Below are positions 1 through 6,878 of a DNA stretch of 14,842 nt, piece after piece. Made by a program: the position numbers and the translations under genes. This DNA is from UBA1151 sp963579925 (lineage in GTDB: Bacteria > Chloroflexota > Dehalococcoidia > Lucifugimonadales > Lucifugimonadaceae): NCBI GenBank assembly GCA_963579925.1, contig CAUZJA010000046.1:1-14842 (forward strand), read 5' to 3'. The notes beneath the pieces were generated by a model. It saw nothing but the letters and a program-made list of their open reading frames with translations. It did not search any database and had not been told where the DNA came from. Each line of letters opens with the position of its first letter. Position 1 is the stretch's first letter.

Positions 1-111
1 CGTGGGCGCACTACATGGCACTTCTGCACCCGCAGGACCGTCATGCGCGCGTCCGCAGAATCTCTACGATACACACACCGGTGGTCACCCCGCCCGAGAT
101 CCTGAGGCCCC
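1..111. other. Upstream region of the ABC-F gene, no gene assigned
   Basis: Short stretch before the first gene. All three forward frames reach a stop at or just inside the ABC-F gene, and none gives a recognisable protein end. A TGAGG at about 103-107 lies four bases before the ATG at 112 and is a plausible ribosome binding site. A weak -10-like TACGAT sits at 65-70 without a convincing -35. Nothing else is supported here. Confidence 0.4.
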
Positions 112-1692
112 ATGCTTTACGCACAGAAACTAACAAAAGAATTTGGTCAGCGCGTTCTCTTTGAGGATGTGAATATGACGATTGGTGACGGCGAGCGAGT
201 TGGTCTTGTTGGCCCAAACGGCGCTGGCAAATCAACCCTGCTCCGGCTGATGGCAAAAGAAGAGCCCGCCACACACGGGATGGCCGGTCATCGTAACGGT
301 ACTCTCGGCTATCTGAAGCAGCAGAGTGGTTTCGATATCGACAAGACTCTGCTGGATGAGATGTGGACTTCCTTCCCGGAAGTAGTCGCAATTCGAGAAG
401 AATTGGCGGAGCTCGTTATCACGATGGAGACCGACAGCTCAACCGAGATGATTGAGCAGCAGGATGAGCTCTATCGGCGATACGAAACGCTGGGCGGCTA
501 TTCAATCGATTCGCTGATTGACCGCGTATTGCGTGGACTTAACTTCACGCCGGAAGACAAACAGAAGCTGTGTGGCGACTTCAGTGGTGGCTGGCGGATG
601 CGAATTTCGCTCGCCAAACTTCTGATTCACCGTCCCGACCACATCTTGCTAGACGAGCCGACGAACCATCTGGACAATCGCTCTCGAGATTGGCTTGCCG
701 AAGAGTTGTCGGCGTATCCGGGCACGGTTGTGGTCGTGACACATGAGGGCGGCTTTCTCGATAAGATCGCCAAACGTATTTTTGAGATAGATCAGGGTGA
801 ACTGAAATGGTTCGCTGGCAACTTTTCTGACTACGAGGCGCAGAAGGCAAAGCAGATCGAGCAGCAGAATCGCGAAGCTGCTCAGCAGGGACGCGATCTG
901 GCGCGGCAGGAACGATTCATCGAACGATTCCGCGCCAAGGCCACAAAAGCCCGGGCGGTAAAGAGTCGTGAGAAAGCGGTCGCAAAGATTTCCCGGAAGA
1001 AGTCATATCAGGAAGCCGATAAGGCTCGATTCACTATACGATCACACGGTCGGGTTGAGCTGGACGTCCTGAAGATTTCAGGCGTGAGTCATGCCTATGC
1101 CGATGACCTTGTGTTGCTTGATGTGGACCTAGTTGTTCAGCGCGAACAGAAGATCGTATTTGTCGGCCCCAACGGCAGTGGAAAGTCCACGCTATTGCGG
1201 ATAGCGGCTGGTCAGATTGTGCCTTCTGAAGGCAGCGCGAAGTGGTCTGAGCGCGCCCGTCCGGGCTACTATGAGCAGCATCAAGATGAGGCGTTGAACC
1301 CAACGCTCACCGTGTTCCAGGAAGTCCAGCAGTCGGTTCCATCGACCACTGAAGGTGATATTCGCAGCGCTCTCGCTCACTTCCTGTTCCGTGGGGACGA
1401 GGCGTTCAAACGAGTTGAGTATCTCTCGGGTGGCGAGCGAAGCCGTGTGGCGCTTGCGAAGTTCCTGCTGCAGCCAACCAATGTGTTGCTACTGGACGAG
1501 CCGACGAACCATTTGGATGCCGCTACGCGAGGCAGCCTGCTATCGTCGCTCTCGACCTATGAGGGCACGGTCATCTGCGCCAGTCATGACGACGGATTGC
1601 TGGCGATTGCGACAAACGTCTACCAGGCACAGGAGGGCGAAATTACGGAGACGTTTGAATACTCCGGCCTGAGCTCTCCGGCGACTCGCTAG
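112..1692 (+). CDS. ABC-F family ATP-binding protein (duplicated ATPase, no membrane domain)
   Basis: Soluble protein of 526 residues with two ABC ATPase domains and no membrane segments, the ABC-F architecture. Domain 1 has Walker A GPNGAGKS at about 34-41, signature FSGGW at 157-161 and Walker B plus D-loop ILLDEPTNHLD at 178-188. Domain 2 has Walker A GPNGSGKS at about 352-359, signature LSGGE at 438-442 and LLLDEPTNHLD at 459-469. The inter-domain linker (about 236-310) is charged and rich in Arg, Lys and Gln, including a FIERFRAKATKA segment typical of the tRNA-contacting linker. Family members bind the ribosomal E site and act in translation or antibiotic protection; this member's role is not evident. 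The H-loop of domain 1 reads THEGGFL rather than the usual SHD. The start is ATG with TGAGG just upstream. The stop overlaps the convergent oxidoreductase stop by four bases. Confidence 0.95.
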   Translation: MLYAQKLTKEFGQRVLFEDVNMTIGDGERVGLVGPNGAGKSTLLRLMAKEEPATHGMAGHRNGTLGYLKQQSGFDIDKTLLDEMWTSFPEVVAIREELAELVITMETDSSTEMIEQQDELYRRYETLGGYSIDSLIDRVLRGLNFTPEDKQKLCGDFSGGWRMRISLAKLLIHRPDHILLDEPTNHLDNRSRDWLAEELSAYPGTVVVVTHEGGFLDKIAKRIFEIDQGELKWFAGNFSDYEAQKAKQIEQQNREAAQQGRDLARQERFIERFRAKATKARAVKSREKAVAKISRKKSYQEADKARFTIRSHGRVELDVLKISGVSHAYADDLVLLDVDLVVQREQKIVFVGPNGSGKSTLLRIAAGQIVPSEGSAKWSERARPGYYEQHQDEALNPTLTVFQEVQQSVPSTTEGDIRSALAHFLFRGDEAFKRVEYLSGGERSRVALAKFLLQPTNVLLLDEPTNHLDAATRGSLLSSLSTYEGTVICASHDDGLLAIATNVYQAQEGEITETFEYSGLSSPATR

Positions 1693-2807
1693 CCGTCGCT
1701 GAACCGCTCGTAGCGGAACGGATCCAGCTCGTCTGAGCGTGCGCCGTCGATGATTTCCATGGCAGCGAGTTCGCCCGTTATTGCGGCCAGCGTGACACCG
1801 CTGTGCATCGTTGCGAGATAGAGATTTGGCGTCGCTGACGGAAACCCGATGATCGGGAATCCATCCGCAGGCATTGGGCGCATGGCGCGCCGCCATTCGT
1901 CGATAGCTACGCCTTTGATCGCCGGCAGGAACTTCTCAAGTTCGCTCAACATCCACTCGGCGTCCTCCACAGAGGTATCGCCAACTGAGCCAAAGTGCGT
2001 TCCACCGTGGACCTGTACTCGTCCATCGGGAAACTGCCGGAAGTTCATCTGCGGATCAGGCAGGTCGCCCGGCGTGTGGACCGCGGCTACGGTTTGGAAT
2101 ATCGGGTCAATCGGCTCGGTAACAACCGTCGCGCCGGGGCTTTCAATCTGCGGATACGTGAGACCGACTGAGGCCGCGAGGTCCTTCGTTGAGTAGCCCG
2201 CCGCAAGCACGACGATATCTGCGGTCAACTCTTCGGTCGGCGTCCGTACGCCGGTGACTTGATCGCCGTCCCGAAAGAACTCATCGACTGGTGAGTCAAC
2301 TTTGACTGTTCCACCGTTCCGGATCGCAGCGCCAAGCAGCGCGGGGATGGCGATGCTGTTGTCGACATGCCCTTCCGCGTCGCCATACGCTGCCGCTGTA
2401 ATCGGATCGGCGGCCAGTGCCGGTTCCATGGAGCGGAGTTCATCAGCGTTGATCATCCGGATGGGGTAGCCCCACGATTGCATCAGCGCAACTTCATCAC
2501 GCAGTTCTGCTGCACCGTCATCAGTGGCCGCCCAGCGAACTTCACCGCCCCATGTGATGCCAATATCTCCGCGCAACTTGCGCTCTAGCCGTGACCACGC
2601 ATCCAGGCCCATCCTGCTCAGCGCGTGGTACTCACGTGGCGGCTTGGGACGAGCGTTCATCCAGGCGTAAGAGGCCCGAGACGCCGCCATGCCGGGTTTC
2701 GCAGCGTCGAGAACGGTGACGTTGGGAGTGCGACGAGAGAGGCGGTAGGCAATCGACGCGCCAATAATGCCGGCGCCAATAACGATTACGCGTGGGTGAT
2801 TGTTCAT
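1689..2807 (-). CDS. FAD-dependent oxidoreductase, DAO (D-amino-acid oxidase/glycine oxidase-like) family
   Basis: A 372-residue flavoenzyme of the DAO superfamily, which oxidises amines or amino acids (sarcosine, glycine, D-amino acids and similar). The N-terminus carries the Rossmann dinucleotide motif VIGAGIIGAS (GxGxxG, Gly11, Gly13, Gly16), followed by an acidic residue at the end of the second strand (Asp34) for the FAD ribose. The C-terminal quarter has the family pattern RAMRPMPADGFPIIG and then MHSGVTLAAITGELA, which contacts the flavin. Length is normal for the family. The substrate cannot be read from the sequence. The ATG start sits immediately before the FAD motif, as expected; no strong ribosome binding site is seen. 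It is co-oriented with the gene group upstream (70 bp from the 121-residue gene) and may be a distal member of that transcription unit or have its own promoter. Confidence 0.93.
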   Translation of the reverse strand: MNNHPRVIVIGAGIIGASIAYRLSRRTPNVTVLDAAKPGMAASRASYAWMNARPKPPREYHALSRMGLDAWSRLERKLRGDIGITWGGEVRWAATDDGAAELRDEVALMQSWGYPIRMINADELRSMEPALAADPITAAAYGDAEGHVDNSIAIPALLGAAIRNGGTVKVDSPVDEFFRDGDQVTGVRTPTEELTADIVVLAAGYSTKDLAASVGLTYPQIESPGATVVTEPIDPIFQTVAAVHTPGDLPDPQMNFRQFPDGRVQVHGGTHFGSVGDTSVEDAEWMLSELEKFLPAIKGVAIDEWRRAMRPMPADGFPIIGFPSATPNLYLATMHSGVTLAAITGELAAMEIIDGARSDELDPFRYERFSDG

Positions 2808-2877
2808 GGTGAGCGCATCATACGCGCCGATGCCCCCGGCTGCCCCACCAAAGGTGCCAGTGGCGCTGCGGCAGCAG

Positions 2878-3243
2878 TTAGACCCGGCGGTTTTGCATCT
2901 CTCGGGCGTCGTGAGCTATGCGGTCGGCGTCTTCCAGAAGGATTCTGAGGCGGTTTACGAGGGTGTTGTATTTGCGGTTCATGTCCGCCAGGCGAAACGC
3001 GATGCGGAGTGCTCGAGCGAGGCCCGCGTGAACTTCGGGCTCCGTGATCTGGCCCACTTCGATGTATGTTCTGGAAGAGAATAGCGCCGGAACGACCTCG
3101 TTATTGAGAATGTCGGACTCATTGTATGCCGTTGGCGGCAACGACAGATCTTGCGCCATCTGAACCGCCTCCTCAATACGCTCGAACAGCGTTGGGGGAA
3201 GCTCTTCATCGGCCTGGGGGTTATTTTTTACGTTTTTTGCCAC
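2878..3243 (-). CDS. Small hypothetical helical protein
   Basis: A 121-residue soluble protein that I do not recognise. The start is GTG. It lies 9 bases after the VanZ-like stop, so translation is probably coupled. The first 20 residues are polar and likely disordered. The rest is predominantly helical, with a C-terminal stretch (about 78-120: LARALRIAFRLADMNRKYNT then LVNRLRILLEDADRIAHDA) having the heptad-like spacing of a coiled coil. No signal peptide, membrane segment or metal site is visible. Its fixed place behind peroxiredoxin and VanZ-like genes argues that it is real, but the position gives no function. Confidence 0.7.
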   Translation of the reverse strand: MAKNVKNNPQADEELPPTLFERIEEAVQMAQDLSLPPTAYNESDILNNEVVPALFSSRTYIEVGQITEPEVHAGLARALRIAFRLADMNRKYNTLVNRLRILLEDADRIAHDAREMQNRRV

Positions 3244-3252
3244 GGCGGGATT

Positions 3253-3714
3253 TTATGCGACTTTGCGATGTTTTAGGAGAGCCAACAGCGCGACAACTAC
3301 GGTGAGAGTGAGGACGACACCCACCACATCCATCAACACATCAGAGGCGGAGGCCACGCGGCCATCGACGGTGGATTGGTGCAGCTCATCGCTGATGCCG
3401 TAGAGTAGCCCGAAGATAGCAGTGGCCGCAATGATTCGAAACTCGCGGCGCGGCGAAATGTCCGATTTGATGCGCAGATGAAGTCCCAGTCTGATGCCGC
3501 CCCAGAGGAGCGCTGCCAGAACAGCGTACTCTGCGATGTGAAGAACTTCGGTGCTCAAGAGAAGATCCTTACCTTCACCACCGCCGATTACCGGGCCAGA
3601 CGGGTTGGACTGGTCGGAGACGAAGAAAATCACACCAGCCCAGGCAGCGGCGGGCAGCATGAGTATGGCGTCGCTCCATTTTATGGCGGTGGTTTTGGTG
3701 CGGTTGGCGGTCAT
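3253..3714 (-). CDS. VanZ-like family membrane protein
   Basis: A 153-residue integral membrane protein with four hydrophobic segments (about 14-33, 57-79, 93-107 and 124-147). It matches the VanZ-like family by the polar residues between segments: HIAEYAVLAALLW around residues 59-71, then YGISDELHQSTVDGR followed by ASASDVLMDVVG. The conserved Glu110, His112, Arg119, Asp125 and Asp129 mark the family. VanZ itself confers low-level teicoplanin resistance. Most environmental homologues have unknown roles at the membrane, and no van genes are present here. The start codon overlaps the peroxiredoxin stop in an ATGA arrangement (3711-3714), which indicates translational coupling. Confidence 0.88.
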   Translation of the reverse strand: MTANRTKTTAIKWSDAILMLPAAAWAGVIFFVSDQSNPSGPVIGGGEGKDLLLSTEVLHIAEYAVLAALLWGGIRLGLHLRIKSDISPRREFRIIAATAIFGLLYGISDELHQSTVDGRVASASDVLMDVVGVVLTLTVVVALLALLKHRKVA

Positions 3715-4160
3715 GTGATTGATTTCAGCGTTATCAGCGTCCGATCGATGTTTTTTCGGATGCGCAGCTCGTGCTGGAACGCGTCAATTATTATTCCTGC
3801 GGAGTCGATGATGTATGTGATTCGACGTGTGGCCGGGCCAAGGCGGCGGCGTGCATCGTACGTAGTGGAGATTTCGCCATTTGGATCTGATATCAAACGG
3901 AACGGAATGCCTAACAGTTCCTTGAAGCGCGCATGACTATCTATCGAGTCAGAACTCACGCCAATCACCAGCGCGCCCAGAGCAACGAGATCATCATATG
4001 CGTCGCGGAACCCGCACGCCTCAATTGTTCAGCCACGTGTGAAGTCACCCGGGTAGAAATAGAGAACCACAGGATTGCCTCGCAGGTCTGAGAGCGTTAT
4101 CTCACTTCCATCATCTGCAAGGCCGCTGAAGTCAGGTGCTACGGTGCCGGTGTTGAGCAA
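3711..4160 (-). CDS. bcp: Selenocysteine-containing peroxiredoxin, Bcp/PrxQ type (in-frame TGA at the peroxidatic Cys codon)
   Basis: Thioredoxin-fold peroxidase that reduces hydroperoxides. Reading the minus strand from the TTG at 4158-4160 gives 149 residues interrupted only by TGA at 4029-4031, codon 44. The N-terminal part has the family VAPDF (7-11), then VVLYFYPGDFTRG (31-43). The TGA follows, then TIEACGFRD (45-53), VIGVSSDS (65-72) and RRITYIID (112-119). The pattern P37-x3-T41-x2-[44] places codon 44 exactly where Bcp has its peroxidatic cysteine (Cys45 in E. coli), and the resolving Cys49 sits five residues later as in E. coli Bcp. A stem-loop follows the TGA (separate entry). TGA is also this gene's final stop, so the code is not reassigned. 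The TTG is chosen because an in-frame TAA lies directly before it and the length then fits Bcp. Alternative: a nonsense mutation or sequence error. A standard caller would report only an 85-residue C-terminal fragment (3711-3968). Confidence 0.85.
4000..4019 (-). promoter_or_regulatory. Candidate bacterial SECIS element downstream of the TGA codon
   Basis: On the minus strand, nucleotides 10-29 after the TGA form a hairpin: GCGU-GCGG, loop GUU, CCGC, one bulged G, ACGC. That is eight base pairs with a single bulge. The apical loop starts with G at nucleotide 18 after the TGA, inside the spacing known for bacterial SECIS elements (roughly 16-37 nt, with a G among the first two loop bases). Caution: the same bases encode the conserved EACGFRD segment, and GC-rich codons there could fold by chance. 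Confidence 0.65.
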
Positions 4161-4176
4161 TTAGAACGCGCTCGCT

Positions 4177-4515
4177 CTACCAGCCCAGGTCGTAGACGAG
4201 TTCTGCTGGTGCCCACCAGTCGGACTCTGAGGCTTCGGGGACTTTCTGTTGGAAGGTGGACATGAGATCGTTCCACTCCTCTGCGCGAGGGTTCTTCTCT
4301 GTGTAGCCCTGGAAATCACGAGCAGGATCGAAGTCATCCATGGCTTCGAAGTACATGAACAGGTGGTTCCCGGTGAGGTATATCTTCATGGAAGTGATGC
4401 CGATCTCTTTGAGTGAGGCAACCACTTCCGGCCAGACGTTCCGGTGATATTCCTTGTATTTTTCCATGATTTCAGGGTCGTTGACGAGGTCTAGAGCTTG
4501 TCCGTATGACTTCAT
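4177..4515 (-). CDS. L-rhamnose mutarotase family protein (RhaM-like)
   Basis: A 112-residue protein of the RhaM/DUF718 dimeric alpha-beta barrel family, whose characterised members interconvert the anomers of L-rhamnose. The N-terminal half has the family core EKYKEYHRNVWPEVVASL (about 18-35). His24 aligns with the catalytic His22 of E. coli RhaM and Trp28 with the sugar-stacking tryptophan. MYFEAMDDFD in the middle and the aromatic-rich end (SDWWAPAELVYDLGW) also fit. The C-terminus is longer than that of the divergent paralogue. GGAGA sits six bases before the ATG, with a TATAAT further upstream. It is the likely first gene of the run through peroxiredoxin, VanZ-like and helical genes; the gap to the peroxiredoxin TTG is 16 bases. 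No rhamnose isomerase, kinase or aldolase is present, so the substrate may be another sugar. Confidence 0.88.
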   Translation of the reverse strand: MKSYGQALDLVNDPEIMEKYKEYHRNVWPEVVASLKEIGITSMKIYLTGNHLFMYFEAMDDFDPARDFQGYTEKNPRAEEWNDLMSTFQQKVPEASESDWWAPAELVYDLGW

Positions 4516-4572
4516 TGTGTTGTCTCCATACGAGCTATTTCGATGTATCGTGTGAGCACTTGTGAGATGCGG

Positions 4573-4578
4573 ATTATA
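4573..4578 (-). promoter_or_regulatory. -10 element of the minus-strand mutarotase/peroxiredoxin run
   Basis: A perfect TATAAT on the minus strand in the 77-bp divergent gap, about 58 bases upstream of the ATG at 4515. No good -35 is visible at 16-18 bases. TGTGAG direct repeats at 4551-4556 and 4561-4566, one helical turn apart, would fall just downstream of the transcription start and could be an operator. Confidence 0.45.
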
Positions 4579-4592
4579 AGGATGGTAACGAT

Positions 4593-4916
4593 ATGCAGCG
4601 AGTTGGGTTTCTGTTGAAGGTCCGTGAGGACCAGTTGGAAGAGTACAAGGAACATCACAGGAATGTGTGGCCGGACATGCTGGAAGCGCTGAATCGTCAG
4701 GGGTGGCGGAACTACTCTCTGTTCATGCGACCGGATGGTCTGATGTTCGGATACGTGGAGGTTCCGGACACGTTTCAGGTGGCGTTGGATGGGATGGCTA
4801 AAGAGGATGTGAACTCCCGGTGGCAGGAGTTCATGAAGCCGTATTTTGAGAGTCCGGACGGTGCGCGGCCAGACGAGGCGATGGTGGAGTTGGAAGAGGT
4901 GTTCCACGTTGATTGA
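4593..4916 (+). CDS. L-rhamnose mutarotase family protein (RhaM-like), second paralogue
   Basis: A 107-residue RhaM/DUF718 protein, closer in length and spacing to E. coli RhaM (104 residues) than its divergent neighbour. The motif EEYKEHHRNVWPDMLEAL (16-33) carries His22, which aligns exactly with the catalytic His22 of RhaM, and Trp26. Later features also fit: NYSLFM (41-46), SRWQEFM and the typical ending ELEEVFHVD. An AAGGA ribosome binding site lies about ten bases before the ATG at 4593. It is transcribed divergently from the other paralogue. No other rhamnose pathway gene is adjacent, so mutarotation of rhamnose or a related 6-deoxy sugar is a family-level inference. Confidence 0.9.
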   Translation: MQRVGFLLKVREDQLEEYKEHHRNVWPDMLEALNRQGWRNYSLFMRPDGLMFGYVEVPDTFQVALDGMAKEDVNSRWQEFMKPYFESPDGARPDEAMVELEEVFHVD

Positions 4917-4928
4917 CACGTTGCACAC

Positions 4929-5035
4929 CGGTAGCATCCGGGCTTGCGCTACCCCCACTATGCAGGTGGGGGGGCGTTCCAATGAGCCGGTGCAATCTGA
5001 TGTCGCGTGGGGAGGGGCAAGCCCCTCGGCTACCG
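4929..5035. repeat. Structured imperfect inverted repeat (small palindromic intergenic element)
   Basis: Arms 4929-4958 and 5007-5035 are inverted copies sharing three blocks: GTGGGG, GCAAGCCC and GCTACCG, separated by short variable parts. Each arm contains or adjoins its own hairpin: CCCCCAC at 4952-4958 pairs with GTGGGGG at 4966-4972, and GAGGGGC at 5012-5018 pairs with GCCCCTC at 5021-5027. A further pair, TTGCACACCGG at 4921-4931 with CCGGTGCAA at 4989-4997, lies between. The form suggests a REP/MITE-like intergenic repeat. It fills most of the gap between the mutarotase and VOC genes and ends before the VOC ribosome binding site. Confidence 0.55.
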
Positions 5036-5052
5036 CTGGGAATCGAAGCAAT

Positions 5053-5056
5053 GGAG
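5053..5056 (+). promoter_or_regulatory. Ribosome binding site that sets a TTG start
   Basis: GGAG lies seven bases before TTG at 5064. It decides the start of the VOC gene: the longer frame from 5007 would translate through the inverted repeat and gives an unnatural Arg/Trp-rich leader. Confidence 0.7.
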
Positions 5057-5063
5057 ATATCGC

Positions 5064-5540
5064 TTGAAAGTTAAAAGTCTTTACCACACGGGGATGATCG
5101 TCTCTGATCTTGAGGCGGCGGTTGAGTTTTACACGGGCACTCTTGGGTTGACGCTGGAGCGGGGGGTGGCTGAGTTGAGTGGCGAATTCCTTGAGCAGGT
5201 GGTTGGCCTGGATGGCGTCATTTTGAGGATGGCTTATGTTGGCTCGGGCACAGGCCATTCGATAGAACTGATCCAGTATGTGCATCCCGAAGGCTCAAAG
5301 GATTTCAACGCAAAGCCGATCAGCGCGGTTGGGTCTGCGCACCTCGGCATGGTGGTTGACGATGTGCTGGGCTGGTACGAGAAGCTTGATGGCATGGGTC
5401 TGAACGTTCAGGGGCCGCCGGTGCTTCGTGACGCGGAGTATCCGTGGGCAAGATACGCCTTCTACTTCCAGGACCCAGACGGCAACTGGTTGGAGCTTGT
5501 GGAGCGCGGTGCGAAGCCTGAGGGATCTACGGAGAACTGA
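5064..5540 (+). CDS. VOC (glyoxalase/dioxygenase) superfamily metalloprotein
   Basis: A 158-residue protein with two beta-alpha-beta-beta-beta modules of the vicinal oxygen chelate fold. The expected metal ligands are visible in order: His8 (YHTGMIVSDLE), Glu68 (SIELIQY), His93 (AHLGMVVDD) and Glu144 (GNWLELVE), the HEHE set seen in glyoxalase I and methylmalonyl-CoA epimerase relatives. PDGNWLEL at 138-145 is a strong family marker. The reaction (lactoylglutathione lyase, epimerase or ring-cleaving dioxygenase) cannot be decided; with no propionyl-CoA or catechol genes nearby, context does not help. The TTG start is chosen by its ribosome binding site. The gene converges on the MFS gene with 12 bases between stops. 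Confidence 0.85.
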   Translation: MKVKSLYHTGMIVSDLEAAVEFYTGTLGLTLERGVAELSGEFLEQVVGLDGVILRMAYVGSGTGHSIELIQYVHPEGSKDFNAKPISAVGSAHLGMVVDDVLGWYEKLDGMGLNVQGPPVLRDAEYPWARYAFYFQDPDGNWLELVERGAKPEGSTEN

Positions 5541-5552
5541 AGGCGACGAGCG

Positions 5553-6851
5553 CTAGAGATCGTCACTGGGTGCGGTTCGGGCGCGCAACTGCGGCACGGA
5601 GAGCGCCACAACCAGCGTGATCGCCAGACCGATCGAGGCCATCGTCATCAGCGCGGCTCGCGGCCCATACTCGTTCGCCAGTAGTCCCAGCATCAGTGAG
5701 CCGATTGGGAACATGCCAATCATCGCGATGTGTAACCCAATAATTCGACCGTAGGCTTTCGACGGTGCGCTTACGATGACAAGCGCACCACTCATCACCC
5801 CAAACAGGTTGACGACTATTCCTATGCCGATGAGCGAAATGAAGGCGAAAACAAAGTTCGGGGAAGTTGCGAAAATGATGCTTGATATGTGCAACGCCGC
5901 GGTGGCGATGAGGAACAGCAGACCCTGACGGCGGGTGTTCTGTGCGATTGTCGCAATTGATATTGTTCCGATGATCGCGCCAATTCCGGTTGCCGAGATC
6001 AAGAGGCCTAATCCGACGGCTCCCGCGTCCAGCACGTCCACCGCGAATAACGGGGTCAGCGCCTCGAAGCCGAAGCCGAACATGTTGGCGACTCCCACCA
6101 TGATCAGCGCCATCAACAGCACTCGGCTGCGCATCGCGATACGGATGCCGTCTCGAAGCTGAGATAACGGAGGCTCAATCTGCGCCGAAGAGTCGCTGGC
6201 AGTCTGGTCCCTTACAGTGAACATGAGCAAAGTAGACGTGCCGTAGATACCGGCGATCAGCAGGAACATCGCCGGATCTGGGATCCTGGTGATCAGCGAC
6301 CCGGCGATGTTTGATCCGATCATCGAACCCAGGTAGAGGGCCAGGAATTCCAGTGCAAGACCTGAGGTGACCGATGCTGATCCAAGGCTTCTTCTGATGA
6401 ACGCCCGCCGCGTGGACATTTCCAGCGTCCACGTAGTTCCAATGATGAAGGAGTAGACGTACAGGAGTATCAGGTCCGGACCAACCACACTCACCGTGGC
6501 TGCCATTATCAATGCCATCAGCAACGAACCGAACTGCGCTGTTCGGAGGACTCGCAAGTGTGGGAGGCGATCCAGCGCGACGCCGATGAATGGGCCAATC
6601 AATAGAAACGGCAGGAACCGCAGCGTCGTCACCATCGTGACGGCCAGTGGTGAGTCAGTGGATTCGACGACCAGCCACGCAATCAGCGTGAGGTCCATGA
6701 ACCTACCGTTGTAGGAGATCAGGCCCGCAGTGAGGACTCGTCGGAACTGCTTCTGACGGAACGGCGCGGGCCAAAACTGAGCAACGCCGGCCGTACTGGA
6801 CGGACCGGCCTGCTCATCTGTTTGCACCGGCGTGGAATCACCGGTTGCCAT
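5553..6851 (-). CDS. MFS transporter, EntS/MFS_3-like (downstream of tandem pair)
   Basis: A 432-residue membrane protein with about twelve hydrophobic segments and a 30-residue polar N-terminus. MFS motif A between segments 2 and 3 reads GPFIGVALDRLPH (about 86-98). The start region FRQKQFRRVLTAGLISYNGRFM and the second-half motif ISATGIGAIIG fit the EntS-like branch, which contains enterobactin and macrolide-type exporters. Export of a small molecule driven by proton gradient is inferred from the family; the substrate is unknown. GGAG lies seven bases before the ATG. The gene starts 27 bases after the stop of a paralogue of nearly identical length, so the two are very probably co-transcribed. 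Confidence 0.92.
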   Translation of the reverse strand: MATGDSTPVQTDEQAGPSSTAGVAQFWPAPFRQKQFRRVLTAGLISYNGRFMDLTLIAWLVVESTDSPLAVTMVTTLRFLPFLLIGPFIGVALDRLPHLRVLRTAQFGSLLMALIMAATVSVVGPDLILLYVYSFIIGTTWTLEMSTRRAFIRRSLGSASVTSGLALEFLALYLGSMIGSNIAGSLITRIPDPAMFLLIAGIYGTSTLLMFTVRDQTASDSSAQIEPPLSQLRDGIRIAMRSRVLLMALIMVGVANMFGFGFEALTPLFAVDVLDAGAVGLGLLISATGIGAIIGTISIATIAQNTRRQGLLFLIATAALHISSIIFATSPNFVFAFISLIGIGIVVNLFGVMSGALVIVSAPSKAYGRIIGLHIAMIGMFPIGSLMLGLLANEYGPRAALMTMASIGLAITLVVALSVPQLRARTAPSDDL

Positions 6852-6878
6852 TTTGCTACTCCGAACCCGTGATTGGGA

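Noticed and set aside
4029..4031. Genetic code in which TGA encodes an amino acid
   Set aside because: TGA is the normal stop of several intact genes here, including the peroxiredoxin itself, the MFS gene ending at 6879 and the VOC gene. Site-specific recoding fits better.
4512..5285. 257-residue minus-strand frame
   Set aside because: It lies antisense over the RhaM-like and VOC genes, is His/Arg/Pro-rich and shows no family pattern.
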